Program-made: the position numbers and the translations under genes
Assembly: GCA_016219375.1 (NCBI GenBank)
Contig: JACRNC010000015.1
Coordinates: 124,001 to 188,000 of the forward strand
DNA from: Burkholderiales bacterium
Lineage (GTDB): Bacteria > Pseudomonadota > Gammaproteobacteria > Burkholderiales > Burkholderiaceae_C
Length of the DNA: 64,000 nucleotides
Direction of reading: 5' to 3'
Shown here: in pieces, positions 7,484 to 16,603 of the stretch
Layout: each line of letters starts with the position of its first letter
Position numbering within the stretch: position 1 is the first letter of the stretch
The notes under the pieces: model-generated
Database searches by the model: none
What the model was told of the DNA's origin: nothing
What the model saw: only the letters and a program-made list of their open reading frames with translations

Positions 7484-9211
7484 TCAAGCCGCCTGCTGAT
7501 CCAGTGGCCCGGCCCGATCTGCCGGCCGCGCCGGATCGCTCGGGATGAAAGCCGATGCCACGGCGGCGGGCGCGGGCGTGGAAGCGGGCGCCGGTGCCGC
7601 GCCCTCCGCCGTCGGACCCAAGGCTGCAGCCGCCGCGTCCGTGCCCGAGGGCTGCGCCGAATCGTCCGGCGCCGGCACGCCTGCCGGCCGCACCGGCTTG
7701 ACGCGTGGCTTGTGCTCGGGCAGCAGCTGGGCCCAGCGCGGGAAGCGCCGCAGCAGGTGGAAGGCGATCACGCTGAGCATCAGCCGCAGCCCGCCGCGCT
7801 TGGGTGCATCGGCCGGCTGGATCTCGCGGCAGTGCTCGCGCATCAGGGCCTGCAGCCGCTCGCGCAGGTGCTGGTTGAAGCCGCGGTCCAGCAGGACGAC
7901 ATTGGCCTCCAGGTTGAGCGACAGGCTCAGCGGGTCCAGGTTGCTCGACCCCACCGTGGCCCATTCGTCGTCGGCCAGCGCCACCTTGCCGTGCAGCGGG
8001 CGGCGGCAGTACTCGTGGATGCTCACGCCGGCGTCCAGCAGGTAGGGGTAGAGCATGCGCGCGCCGAAGGTGACGATGGCCATGTCCGGCTGGCCCTGCA
8101 GGATCAGCGTCACCTTGACGCCGCGGCGCGCGGCGGCGCGCAGGTCGCGCAGCAGCCGCAGGCCGGGGAAGAAGTAGGCGTTGGCGATGATGACCTCGCG
8201 CTTGGCCGCACGGATGGCCAGGCGGTACTGGCGCTCGATGTCGTCCAGGTGGCGGCGGTTGTCGCGCGTGACCAGCAGGGCCTGGGCGCTGCCGGCGTGG
8301 GGCAGCGCGGCCGGCGCCGGCGCGGCTGCGCGGCGCTGCCACCAATGACGCGGTGCGCCGGGCGGGCGGGGCGGGGAAGCCGCGTCGGCCAGCGTCACGC
8401 CGCCGACCTGATGAGCCGGGTGGGCTTGATGCACCTCATGCACCGCACGCACCTCATGCGCCCCATACGCTTGATGAGCCTGATGAGCCGGTCCGGCTGG
8501 CCCGGCTTGCTCGGCTGCCTGGCCCTGGGCCATGCCGCGGCCGGCCGGGCTGACCGATGCCGAGGGCGCGGTCGGATCGCCCGGCGCCGGCAGCGCATCG
8601 CCTGCGCTGCGGGCGGCCTCTTCTCGGCTGATCGGGCGGCCCTGCAGCGGGGGCTCGGCCTGGGCCTGCGCCGCCCGCCAGGGCCATGCCCCGCCGAAGA
8701 AGCGCGCCGGGCGGATGGCCCGCAGCGCGAAGCGGTGGATGTCCTCCACGATCGGGCCCTGCAGCTCCACCGCGTAGTCCTGCTTGGCCTCGGGGCCGAA
8801 GTCGCCCAGGTGGTCGGCCGAGAAGTTGATTCCGCCGATGAAGGCCCGCTCGCCGTCGATCACCACGATCTTGCGGTGCAGCCGGCGGAACAGGCTCAGC
8901 CGCCGCCACAGCCTGGGCGCCGGGTCGAAGATGTGCAGCGCCACGCCGGCCTGCGTCAGCCCGTCGATGAAGCTGCGCGACAGATCCGGCGAGCCCCAGC
9001 CGTCGATGGTCAGCGCCACCTTCACGCCGCGAGCAGCCGCCTCGATCAGGTGGCGGCGCAGCTCCAGGCCCACCTTGTCCTCGAAGAGGATGAAGGTCTC
9101 GATGATGACCTCGTGCCGCGCCTGGGCGATGCACTCGAAGACGCGCGGGTAGTAGGCCTCGCCGTTCTCCAGCAGGCTCACGCGGTTGCCGGCTCGCCAG
9201 TTGCGCTTCAT
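7484..9211 (-). CDS. clsB: Cardiolipin synthase B (phospholipase D family) with a long inter-domain insert
   Basis: 575 residues, about 160 longer than E. coli ClsB. Two HKD catalytic motifs are clear: His112-Lys114-Asp119 followed by FIGGINFS, and His407-Lys409-Asp414 followed by VGSSNLDP. It should condense phosphatidyl lipids to cardiolipin at the inner membrane (family knowledge). The extra length comes mainly from residues about 182-309 between the two domains, a proline/alanine/glutamine stretch containing a histidine-rich repeat (242-269), and from an Ala/Pro-rich C-terminal tail of about 70 residues. Its ATG overlaps the stop of ybhP as ATGA, so the two are translationally coupled. 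The ybhN gene follows on the same strand. Confidence 0.92.
   Translation of the reverse strand: MKRNWRAGNRVSLLENGEAYYPRVFECIAQARHEVIIETFILFEDKVGLELRRHLIEAAARGVKVALTIDGWGSPDLSRSFIDGLTQAGVALHIFDPAPRLWRRLSLFRRLHRKIVVIDGERAFIGGINFSADHLGDFGPEAKQDYAVELQGPIVEDIHRFALRAIRPARFFGGAWPWRAAQAQAEPPLQGRPISREEAARSAGDALPAPGDPTAPSASVSPAGRGMAQGQAAEQAGPAGPAHQAHQAYGAHEVRAVHEVHQAHPAHQVGGVTLADAASPPRPPGAPRHWWQRRAAAPAPAALPHAGSAQALLVTRDNRRHLDDIERQYRLAIRAAKREVIIANAYFFPGLRLLRDLRAAARRGVKVTLILQGQPDMAIVTFGARMLYPYLLDAGVSIHEYCRRPLHGKVALADDEWATVGSSNLDPLSLSLNLEANVVLLDRGFNQHLRERLQALMREHCREIQPADAPKRGGLRLMLSVIAFHLLRRFPRWAQLLPEHKPRVKPVRPAGVPAPDDSAQPSGTDAAAAALGPTAEGAAPAPASTPAPAAVASAFIPSDPARPADRAGPLDQQAA
8405..8488 (-). repeat. Degenerate His/Ala repeat inside clsB
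   Basis: This part of clsB encodes a degenerate array of AHQ / AHE / VHE / AHP triplets at residues 242-269. In the DNA it appears as repeated blocks around TTGATG, CCTCATG and GATGAGCC. It lies wholly in the linker between the two catalytic domains and keeps the reading frame. Confidence 0.7.
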
Positions 9212-10167
9212 GGCCGCACCTCGGCCAGCAGCCCGGCGTGGTCGGTGAGGTGCTTCCACGGCTGCATGGACAGCACCTGCGTCTGCAGCACGTCCACGTT
9301 GCGCACGTAGATGCGGTCCAGCCGCAGCACGGGCCAGCGCACCGGGAAGGTCCGCGCCGCCCGTCCGTGCGTGCTGACGAAGACCTCGCGCAGCCCGGCA
9401 CAGCGCGCCAGCGCGTCGTGCGCGCGCAGCCGCCAGTCGTTGAAGTCGCCAGCGATCAGCAGCGGCGCGTCGGGCGGCACCGCGCGGTCCAGCTGCCGGC
9501 ACAGCAGGTCGAGCTGGCGGCGGCGGTGGCTCTCGCGCAGGCCCAGGTGCACGCAGATGGCATGCAGCTGCTTGCCGGTGGCGGGGTGGTTCATCACGCA
9601 GTGCAGCAGCCCGCGCTTCTCCGGCCCGGCGATGGAGACGTCGTGGTTCTCGTAGCGCAGGATCGGGAACTTGGACAGCAGCGCATTGCCGTGGTGGCCG
9701 TGCGGATAGACCGCGTTGCGGCCGTAGGCGAAGTCGGTCCAGATCTGGTCGGCCAGGAACTCGTACTGCGGCGCGGTGGGCCAGTTGTCATGCCGCGCGG
9801 CATGCCGGTCGTGCGTGCCCAGCACCTCCTGCAGGAAGACGATGTCGGCGGAGAGGCTGCGGATGGCCTCGCGCAGCTCGGGCAGGGCAAAGCGCCGGTT
9901 GAAGGCGGTAAAGCCCTTGTGCATGTTGATGGTCAGCACCTTGATCGGTGCCGGCTGCTGGGCGGACTGCTGGGACGGCTGGGTGGACTGGGGCCCGCCG
10001 GCCGCTGCCCCGGATGCGGCGAGCGCGGTGTCAGTGCGCGCGGCGCTGCCGGGCGCGGTACGCCGCGTGCCGGTGCGGTCAGCAGCCGGGTGACCGTCGG
10101 CAGCGGCATCCCGCTCGCCAGCCCCGCCGCCGTCCCGGTCGCGCAGGAGATGGGCGGACGGGTTCAT
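9208..10167 (-). CDS. ybhP: YbhP, endonuclease/exonuclease/phosphatase-fold protein
   Basis: 319 residues. From about residue 75 it has the metal-dependent phosphoesterase fold: TINMHKGF at the first strand, FLQEVLG with the metal-binding Glu, the central VHLGLR, AGDFNDWR with the Asp-Asn pair, and a final TDHAGLLAEV with the catalytic Asp-His. The first 70 residues are low-complexity and poorly conserved in kind. The substrate is unknown; in E. coli the gene sits directly before clsB and ybhN, and the same order holds here. The ATG at 10167 overlaps the stop of the preceding small gene (TGATG), and the gene's own stop overlaps the clsB start. Confidence 0.88.
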   Translation of the reverse strand: MNPSAHLLRDRDGGGAGERDAAADGHPAADRTGTRRTAPGSAARTDTALAASGAAAGGPQSTQPSQQSAQQPAPIKVLTINMHKGFTAFNRRFALPELREAIRSLSADIVFLQEVLGTHDRHAARHDNWPTAPQYEFLADQIWTDFAYGRNAVYPHGHHGNALLSKFPILRYENHDVSIAGPEKRGLLHCVMNHPATGKQLHAICVHLGLRESHRRRQLDLLCRQLDRAVPPDAPLLIAGDFNDWRLRAHDALARCAGLREVFVSTHGRAARTFPVRWPVLRLDRIYVRNVDVLQTQVLSMQPWKHLTDHAGLLAEVRP

Positions 10168-10553
10168 CAAACTTGCGGACGGGGCGTCTCGCCATCCTGC
10201 GGCTGGGCCGGCCCTCGACGGTCGGTGGGCTGCTGGACGATGTCCGGATGCGGATGCTCGGCCGGCGGCAGCGGGCTGCGCGGGTCGTGCAGGCTGTCTT
10301 CGGGGTGGGCGTCGGGCGTGGGCTGCACGCCGGTGAGGTTGCTCGTCGGCGTCTCGGTGCCCAGGTCTTCGGCGGTGCCGTCTTCAGCGGATCCGGGGCC
10401 GTGGCCGATGCTGGTGCCGCTGTGCTGCGCCAGCGTCAGGGCCACCGTGCGGCGGGCCAGGGCGGTACCCAGCCACAGGCGGGGGCGCGGCTGGCGCCGC
10501 GTGGTGGGCGGCAGCGGAAAGGCGGGTCGGTAAGGGGTCGGCAACAGGGCCAT
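10167..10553 (-). CDS. Uncharacterised proline-rich protein at the head of the ybhP operon
   Basis: 128 residues, not recognised. The ATG at 10553 is preceded by a good GGAG ribosome site about eight bases upstream, and the stop overlaps the ybhP start in a TGATG, which together argue for a real, coupled gene. The first 45 residues are basic and include a possible amphipathic or weakly hydrophobic stretch (RLWLGTALARRTVALTLA). The rest is rich in Pro, Asp, Glu, Thr and His and is probably disordered. It may be specific to a narrow group of bacteria. A role with the lipid operon is suggested only by position. Confidence 0.6.
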   Translation of the reverse strand: MALLPTPYRPAFPLPPTTRRQPRPRLWLGTALARRTVALTLAQHSGTSIGHGPGSAEDGTAEDLGTETPTSNLTGVQPTPDAHPEDSLHDPRSPLPPAEHPHPDIVQQPTDRRGPAQPQDGETPRPQV

Positions 10554-10640
10554 GTCTTGCTCCAACAGCTTGTGCGGTGTCGGGCAAGCATCGTTCCTGA
10601 GCGGGGCGGCGCGCTGTCGGCCGCTGCCGCGTCGCCCCCG

Positions 10641-11441
10641 TCAGCGGATGCGACGCGGCGCGTAGGCCTGATCCGGCTTGCCGGAGTTGCGCGCCACGGC
10701 GATGCGCTGGTTGCGCCGGCCGATCACGCGCCATTGCCAGGTGCGCTCGGCGGCCAGCGCATCGCTCTCGCTCGCATGCCATGCCGACTGCAGCAGCCGC
10801 TTGCCGGCGGCCAGCGCATCGGGCGAGCGCTGCAGCATCTCGGCGATCAGCTCATGGGCGCGGGCGAGCGGGTCGTCGGCCAAGTGCGTGACCAGGCCCA
10901 GCGCGTGCGCGGTGGGTGCGTCCACGATGCGGCCGGTGAAGGTCAGCTCCTTGGCCACGTCGATGGGCAGCAGCTCGCGCAGCAGGGCCGCGCCGCCCAT
11001 GTCGGGCACCAGGCCCCACTTGCTCTCCATGACGGACAGCCGGGCGTCGGGCGCGGCGATGCGGATGTCCGCCCCCAGCGCCAGCTGCAGCCCGGCGCCG
11101 AAGCAGCTGCCGTGCACCACCGCGATCACCGGCACCGGCAGCCGGCGCCAGCCCATGCTCCAGCGCTGGAAGCGGTTGCGCACCGGCGACCACAGCGTCA
11201 GCGTGGCCAGGGCCGCCTGCAGCGGCTTGGACAACGTGGCCTTGAAGTCCAGACCGGCGCAGAAGGACGCGCCTTCGCCGCGCAGGATCACCGCACGCAG
11301 GCCGCGCTCGCGGCGCAGCTTCTTCTGCATGGCCAGCAGCTCACGCAGCATCTGGAAGTCCATGCCGTTGTGCTTGTCGGCCCGGCTCAGGGACACCAGG
11401 GCCACGCCCTGCTCGATCTGCAATTGCACGCGTGCGTTCAT
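10641..11441 (-). CDS. Crotonase-family enoyl-CoA hydratase/isomerase
   Basis: 266 residues with the crotonase fold. The CoA-binding and oxyanion-hole segments are seen: the SRADKHNGMD block, GEGASFCAGLDF with the first oxyanion glycine, and HGSCFGAGLQLALGADIRIA with the second. Downstream, ESKWGLVPDMGG has Asp at the position where many isomerases have an acidic residue. The last 25 residues (RRNQRIAVARNSGKPDQAY) match the tail common in this subgroup. It is likely to hydrate or isomerise an enoyl-CoA in fatty-acid or branched-chain catabolism. It is divergent from the HMG-CoA lyase gene, with 151 bases between the starts, which fits a leucine- or acyl-CoA-degradation context. The exact substrate is not resolvable. 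Confidence 0.88.
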   Translation of the reverse strand: MNARVQLQIEQGVALVSLSRADKHNGMDFQMLRELLAMQKKLRRERGLRAVILRGEGASFCAGLDFKATLSKPLQAALATLTLWSPVRNRFQRWSMGWRRLPVPVIAVVHGSCFGAGLQLALGADIRIAAPDARLSVMESKWGLVPDMGGAALLRELLPIDVAKELTFTGRIVDAPTAHALGLVTHLADDPLARAHELIAEMLQRSPDALAAGKRLLQSAWHASESDALAAERTWQWRVIGRRNQRIAVARNSGKPDQAYAPRRIR

Positions 11442-11592
11442 GGGATGAAGTGGTGGGGTTGGAGCCGGCCCGGCAGGTAGGTAATGGCGCGCGATTATGG
11501 GCGGCGGCCTGTGCCATCCGGGCGCCGGTGCCGGTGGTTGCGGGCCCCGCCGCGCACAATGTGCAACCCGCCACGCCACGCCTCCCCATCCC

Positions 11593-12507
11593 ATGCTGCC
11601 CACCCGCGTCACGCTGGTCGAAGTCGGCCCCCGCGACGGCCTGCAGAACGAGGCCCGGCCGGTGGCCACCGCGCACAAGCTCGGCCTGATCGAGCGCCTG
11701 CTGGCTGCCGGCCTCACCGAGATCGAGGCCACCAGCTTCGTCAGCCCCAAGTGGGTGCCGCAGATGGCCGATGCGGCCGACGTGATGGCCGGCGTGCCGC
11801 GACGGCCCGGCGTGCGCTGGAGCGTGCTCACGCCCAACCTGCGCGGTGCAGAGGGCGCGCTGGCCGCAGGGGCCGATGAGTTCGTCGTCTTCGCCGCCGC
11901 CAGCGAGGCCTTCAGCCAACGCAACATCAACTGTTCCATCGCCGAGTCCATCGAGCGCTTCCGCCCGGTGGTGGCGCTGGCCCGCGCCCACGGCAAGCGC
12001 GTGCGCGCCGCGGTGTCCTGCGCGCTGGGCTGCCCCATCCAGGGCAAGGTGAGCGCAGATGCGGTGGACGACGTGGTGCAGCGCCTGATCGACCTGGGCG
12101 CCGACCACATCGGCATTGCCGACACCATCGGCGTGGGCACGGCCGGGCAGGTCAGCCGGGTGATGGAGCGCACGCTGCGCCGGCTGCCCGCTGCGCGCAT
12201 CAGCGGCCACTTCCACGACACCTACGGCCAGGCGCTGGCCAACATCCATGCCAGCCTGCTGCTGGGCGTGCACATCTTCGATGCCAGCGTGGCCGGCCTG
12301 GGCGGCTGCCCCTATGCGCCGGGTGCGACCGGCAACGTGGCCACCGAGGACGTGGTCTACCTGCTCGACGGCATGGGCATCGAGACCGGCGTGAACCTGG
12401 CCCGGCTGATGGAGGCCAGCCGCTACATCTGCGAGGTGCTGGGCCGCCCCACGGCCTCACGCGTGGCCCGCGCGCTGCAGGCCCGGCCGGCGGCCCAGCC
12501 CGGGTGA
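11593..12507 (+). CDS. mvaB: Hydroxymethylglutaryl-CoA lyase
   Basis: 304 residues, the usual size for the bacterial enzyme that splits HMG-CoA into acetoacetate and acetyl-CoA at the end of leucine catabolism. The TIM-barrel metal and catalytic residues are visible: Arg14-Asp15 in VGPRDGLQNE, His206 and His208 in GHFHDTYG, and the active-site Cys239 in the loop AGLGGCPYAPGATGN, which is the family signature. The ATG at 11593 is chosen because it begins the conserved MLPTRVTLVEVGPRDG segment; upstream sequence in frame is unconserved. Other leucine-degradation genes (carboxylase subunits, isovaleryl-CoA dehydrogenase) are not in the window. Confidence 0.93.
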   Translation: MLPTRVTLVEVGPRDGLQNEARPVATAHKLGLIERLLAAGLTEIEATSFVSPKWVPQMADAADVMAGVPRRPGVRWSVLTPNLRGAEGALAAGADEFVVFAAASEAFSQRNINCSIAESIERFRPVVALARAHGKRVRAAVSCALGCPIQGKVSADAVDDVVQRLIDLGADHIGIADTIGVGTAGQVSRVMERTLRRLPAARISGHFHDTYGQALANIHASLLLGVHIFDASVAGLGGCPYAPGATGNVATEDVVYLLDGMGIETGVNLARLMEASRYICEVLGRPTASRVARALQARPAAQPG

Positions 12508-12880
12508 GGCTGGGCAACCCGTCCCGCGCCAGGTGCCTCGCTGGGCCGATGGCCGTCCGGATACTGCCCCGCAGCTTGTCCGGGCCCGGGCAAATGTCGC
12601 CCGCCTTTAGTCGGGTATGGCAGCTCGGCACGGGATATGCCCTTATCCCCGGCCGGGAATGTCCCGGCGCAGGCAATATCCGGCTTGCGGCCGCGCCGGA
12701 CATCCGGCTCGCTGTCCGGCCATCTCAGCCTGGTGCCGCGCGCCACGGTCTGCCTGGCGCGCCAGTCTCTTCCCGCTTCTTGCACCAGCGCCTGCCCGCT
12801 TCCAGGCAGGGGCTGCTCCGGCTGTCGCCTTTCGGCGCCGCCTTTTCCAGTTGTTTTCCACCCAAGCCCCATCTCCCCAG
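12508..12880. promoter_or_regulatory. 373-base non-coding region with three short dyads before the H-NS-like gene
   Basis: No convincing gene is present. Three perfect inverted repeats lie close together: GGGATA/TATCCC at 12632-12649 (loop of six), GCCGGGA/TCCCGGC at 12652-12668 (loop of three), and GCCGGA/TCCGGC at 12695-12708 (loop of two). The first two are separated by two bases. Their clustering about 170-250 bases upstream of the H-NS-like ATG suggests operators or a structured leader, but no regulator can be named and no promoter hexamers stand out. Confidence 0.4.
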
Positions 12881-13246
12881 ATGCATTCGCGCCCGACCGA
12901 TAACCAGGACTGGCCGCCGGAAAAGATCGCCGCGGCCCGCACGATCCAGCGCTTGATGGAGTTTTGGCAGATCAAGCCGTCCGAGCTGGCATCCCGCCGT
13001 GCGCCCGAGGCCGCGCCGCCGGCCGTACCGGCGCCCGCCCGGCCGCGATACCGCCATCCGGTCAGCGGCGAAACCTGGGACGGCCAGGGCTCGCAGCCGC
13101 CCTGGCTGCGCCAGGCCCTGCTCAAGGAGGGCTACCTGGTGGAGGAGCTGCGCGTGGCCGATGACGAGCCCGCTGCCGACGCCGCACCGCGCGCTGACGC
13201 CGCAAACGCCGCCGGGCCCGCGGCCGAGGCCAGCAGCCTGGGCTGA
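12881..13246 (+). CDS. H-NS-like DNA-binding protein with a short N-terminus
   Basis: 121 residues. The C-terminal DNA-binding motif of the H-NS/BpH3 family is clear at about 57-80: YRHPVSGETWDGQG with PPWL following, which contains the Trp-x-Gly-x-Gly turn that enters the minor groove. The N-terminal part is unusual: instead of the long coiled-coil oligomerisation domain it has one predicted helix at about 14-38 (KIAAARTIQRLMEFWQIKP) and then a Pro/Ala linker. The tail (95-121) is acidic and alanine-rich. The ATG at 12881 is chosen because the sequence upstream in frame is arginine-rich and unlike a protein. It may act as a nucleoid protein or as a modifier of a full-length H-NS. It is convergent with the small acidic gene that follows. 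Confidence 0.8.
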   Translation: MHSRPTDNQDWPPEKIAAARTIQRLMEFWQIKPSELASRRAPEAAPPAVPAPARPRYRHPVSGETWDGQGSQPPWLRQALLKEGYLVEELRVADDEPAADAAPRADAANAAGPAAEASSLG

Positions 13247-13260
13247 TCGGATATCAGCCC
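13240..13260. terminator. Bidirectional hairpin between convergent genes
   Basis: GGGCTGAT and ATCAGCCC form a perfect 8-bp stem around a five-base loop. The stem contains the stop codons of both the H-NS-like gene and the convergent small acidic gene. There is no strong T-run on either side, so it may be a weak or assisted terminator. Confidence 0.45.
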
Positions 13261-13649
13261 CGCAGGGCGGGCTGGTCGCCGCTGCTCGCCGGCGCGGGGC
13301 TGCCTGGCGCGTCGCCCTCGGTGCCGCGCAGCGTGCGCTTGTAGAGGCTGTCCGTCACCGGGCCGCGCCCGGTGTCCTGCTGGCCGCCTTCCATGTCGCG
13401 CCGAGCCTGCTCGATCACGTCGCGGCGCGGGCCCGTCTGGCTGTCCGATGACTCGTCGCGCTCATGCGGCAGCCGGGGCGTGGACGTGTCCGCGTCGCGG
13501 TCGCCCTGGCCGGGCTCGCCGTTCTCCTGCCGGCGCGGGATGGTGTCGCCGGTGGCGGTGTCGTGCGCGCTGGGTGATTCCACCGGCGTGGGGTGGCGTG
13601 GCCCGTCCTGGGGTGTGGCCGTCGGGGCGGAAGTGATGTTGCGGGGCAT
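13254..13649 (-). CDS. Small polar uncharacterised protein
   Basis: 131 residues from an ATG preceded by AGAGGA seven bases upstream. The sequence is hydrophilic and largely disordered (Pro, Thr, Asp, Glu, Gly), with one better ordered block near residues 85-110: QARRDMEGGQQDTG followed by DSLYKRTLR. I do not recognise the family with confidence; the QARRDMEGGQQDTD-type motif resembles small stress-related proteins of Burkholderiales, from memory only. No membrane segment or signal peptide. It is convergent with the H-NS-like gene and shares its 3' hairpin. Confidence 0.6.
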   Translation of the reverse strand: MPRNITSAPTATPQDGPRHPTPVESPSAHDTATGDTIPRRQENGEPGQGDRDADTSTPRLPHERDESSDSQTGPRRDVIEQARRDMEGGQQDTGRGPVTDSLYKRTLRGTEGDAPGSPAPASSGDQPALRG

Positions 13650-13827
13650 GGTGTTCCTCTCGGTGCAGTCCGGCAGGCTGCGGCAAGGCAAGTACCCAGA
13701 CGTCCTGCACATCGGCCTGCCGCGCCTTGTCGGCCTGTGGTGACAAGGCCTGCATGCAGCGGCCGACAGCGCCGCGCCACGCCCGTCCTTAAGGTCATCG
13801 CACTGCAACCGCTTCAAGGAGACCGCC

Positions 13828-14334
13828 ATGACCGCGCACAACGCACACCCTGATGACGCCCACGAGCAACTGTGGGAGCGCATCGCCCCCGTGCGCTTTG
13901 CGATGTTCACCACCCGCAGCCGCGACGGCAGCCTGCGCTCGCGCCCGCTGACCACGCAGAACAAGGCGCTGGAGGCCGATGCCACGCTGTGGTTCTTCGT
14001 CGACCGCAGCAGCGACGTGGTCGCCGACGTGGAGGAAGACGGCATCGTCCACGTGGCCTATGCGCACCCCGACAAGCAGCTCTATGTGTCGCTGTCCGGC
14101 GTGGCCCGCTGCACCGACGATGCCGGCATCAAGCAGCGCCTGTGGAGCACGATGGACAAGCCCTGGTTCGACGGCCCCGAGGATCCGCGCCTGACGGTCA
14201 TCGGCGTGCGCCTGGACCGCGCCGAGTACTGGGACGCGCCGTCGAGCAAGATGGTGCAGCTCTTCGCGATGGCCAAGGCTGCGATCACCGGCGAGCGCGC
14301 CCATCCGGGCGAGCACACCAAGCTCAGCCTGTGA
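13828..14334 (+). CDS. Pyridoxamine 5'-phosphate oxidase-like general stress protein (FMN split barrel)
   Basis: 168 residues; the ATG follows an AAGGAG ribosome site at the normal distance. The fold signature of the general stress protein 26 group is present: an N-terminal helix with ERIAPVRFAMFTT, SRPLTTQ, a strand LWFFVDRSS, VHVAYAHPDKQLYVSLSG, and a tail with the conserved YWDAPSSKMVQL. These proteins bind FMN or F420-like cofactors as dimers and are usually induced by stress; the reaction is not known (family knowledge). It stands alone between two unrelated transcription units. Confidence 0.88.
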   Translation: MTAHNAHPDDAHEQLWERIAPVRFAMFTTRSRDGSLRSRPLTTQNKALEADATLWFFVDRSSDVVADVEEDGIVHVAYAHPDKQLYVSLSGVARCTDDAGIKQRLWSTMDKPWFDGPEDPRLTVIGVRLDRAEYWDAPSSKMVQLFAMAKAAITGERAHPGEHTKLSL

Positions 14335-14517
14335 GCCCGCATCGCTGCATCGGACGGCAGTGGATGTCGTCCGATGCACGAGGTTATCCATTCTGACAAG
14401 CGAATCCAGGCCAACCCTGTAAAAACGCTAGACGGGTCTGTAGTCCCTGCCGCATCTCTGCCGGCACGGGCTGCCGAATGCCCCCGCGATCGAAGCGAAC
14501 ATTACAGACAGCCGGCC

Positions 14518-15987
<1,470 letters not shown>

Positions 15988-16035
15988 CGGCCTGACCGGC
16001 GCAGGGCTTCAGGGCTTCAGGGCGTCGCGCGCCGA

Positions 16036-16065
16036 GGCGCCTTGGCGCCTTGGCGCCTTGGCGCT
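16036..16065. repeat. Tandem 8-bp repeat (GGCGCCTT) in an intergenic hairpin
   Basis: Three exact copies of GGCGCCTT at 16036-16059 followed by a partial copy, flanked by GCCGAG and CTCGGC arms. The block lies between the convergent sigma-54 regulator and YggU genes and could fold as an imperfect long stem that ends transcripts. The repeat is seen; a terminator role is a guess. Confidence 0.5.
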
Positions 16066-16093
16066 CGGCCGGTCAATGCGGCGAGCGGCCCGA

Positions 16094-16414
16094 TCAGCAG
16101 CCCAGCCGCTGCAGCCAGTCTTCGACCGTGGACGTGCCCACCGCCAGGCGGATCTGCTTGATGCGGGCGCCTTCGCCGCGCACCAGCGTCACCTGCTGGC
16201 GGCCGACCTGCAGCTCGCCGGCCAGCCACTTCAGCAGGGCCTCGTTGGCCTTGCCATCCACCGGCGGCGCAGCCAGGCGCACGCGCAGCCGGCCGTCATG
16301 CAGGCCCTGCGCCTCGGTGCGGCGGGCGTTGGGCGACACGCTCAGGTCCAGCAGCACCGAGCCGTCGGGCTGCCCACGCATGAAGGGGCGCGGCGGCGTC
16401 GCGTCAGCGGCCAT
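16094..16414 (-). CDS. yggU: YggU/DUF167 family small protein
   Basis: 106 residues covering the whole DUF167 (UPF0235) family: LDLSVSPNARRTE, LRVRLAAPPVDGKANEALLKWLA, and VTLVRGEGARIKQI, which form a small alpha-beta fold. The molecular function is unknown; in many proteobacteria the gene follows a YggT membrane-protein gene, which is absent here. It lies downstream of the H1-like gene on the same strand but is separated from it by a terminator, so it probably has its own promoter within 16415-16505. Confidence 0.85.
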   Translation of the reverse strand: MAADATPPRPFMRGQPDGSVLLDLSVSPNARRTEAQGLHDGRLRVRLAAPPVDGKANEALLKWLAGELQVGRQQVTLVRGEGARIKQIRLAVGTSTVEDWLQRLGC

Positions 16415-16505
16415 CAGCTTGATCCGTAAGGTAAGGGACGGACCCGGGCAGCGGGCCGGGTCAGCGTTGCAGCGCCAGCCTCACATGCCGGGCCATCGAG
16501 GCTGA

Positions 16506-16534
16506 AAGCAAAAAGCCCGGCACGGGGCCGGGCT
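16506..16534 (-). terminator. Rho-independent terminator of the H1-like gene
   Basis: On the minus strand AGCCCGGCC and GGCCGGGCT-type arms (16514-16534) form a GC-rich stem with a short loop, followed directly by CTTTTTGC. The stem plus T-run lies about 70 bases past the stop of the H1-like gene. Confidence 0.8.
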
Positions 16535-16603
16535 CATGAACACCCCGGCCGTGCAGCCGGGGCAGGCAGGGCGTCGGCCGCAGCCACTGCCCTGCCTTGT
16601 CGA

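Noticed and set aside
10384-10782. 132-residue minus-strand frame overlapping the small gene before ybhP
   Set aside because: The alternative frame at 10167-10553 has a ribosome site and coupled stop; this one is arginine/alanine-rich and overlaps the crotonase gene end.
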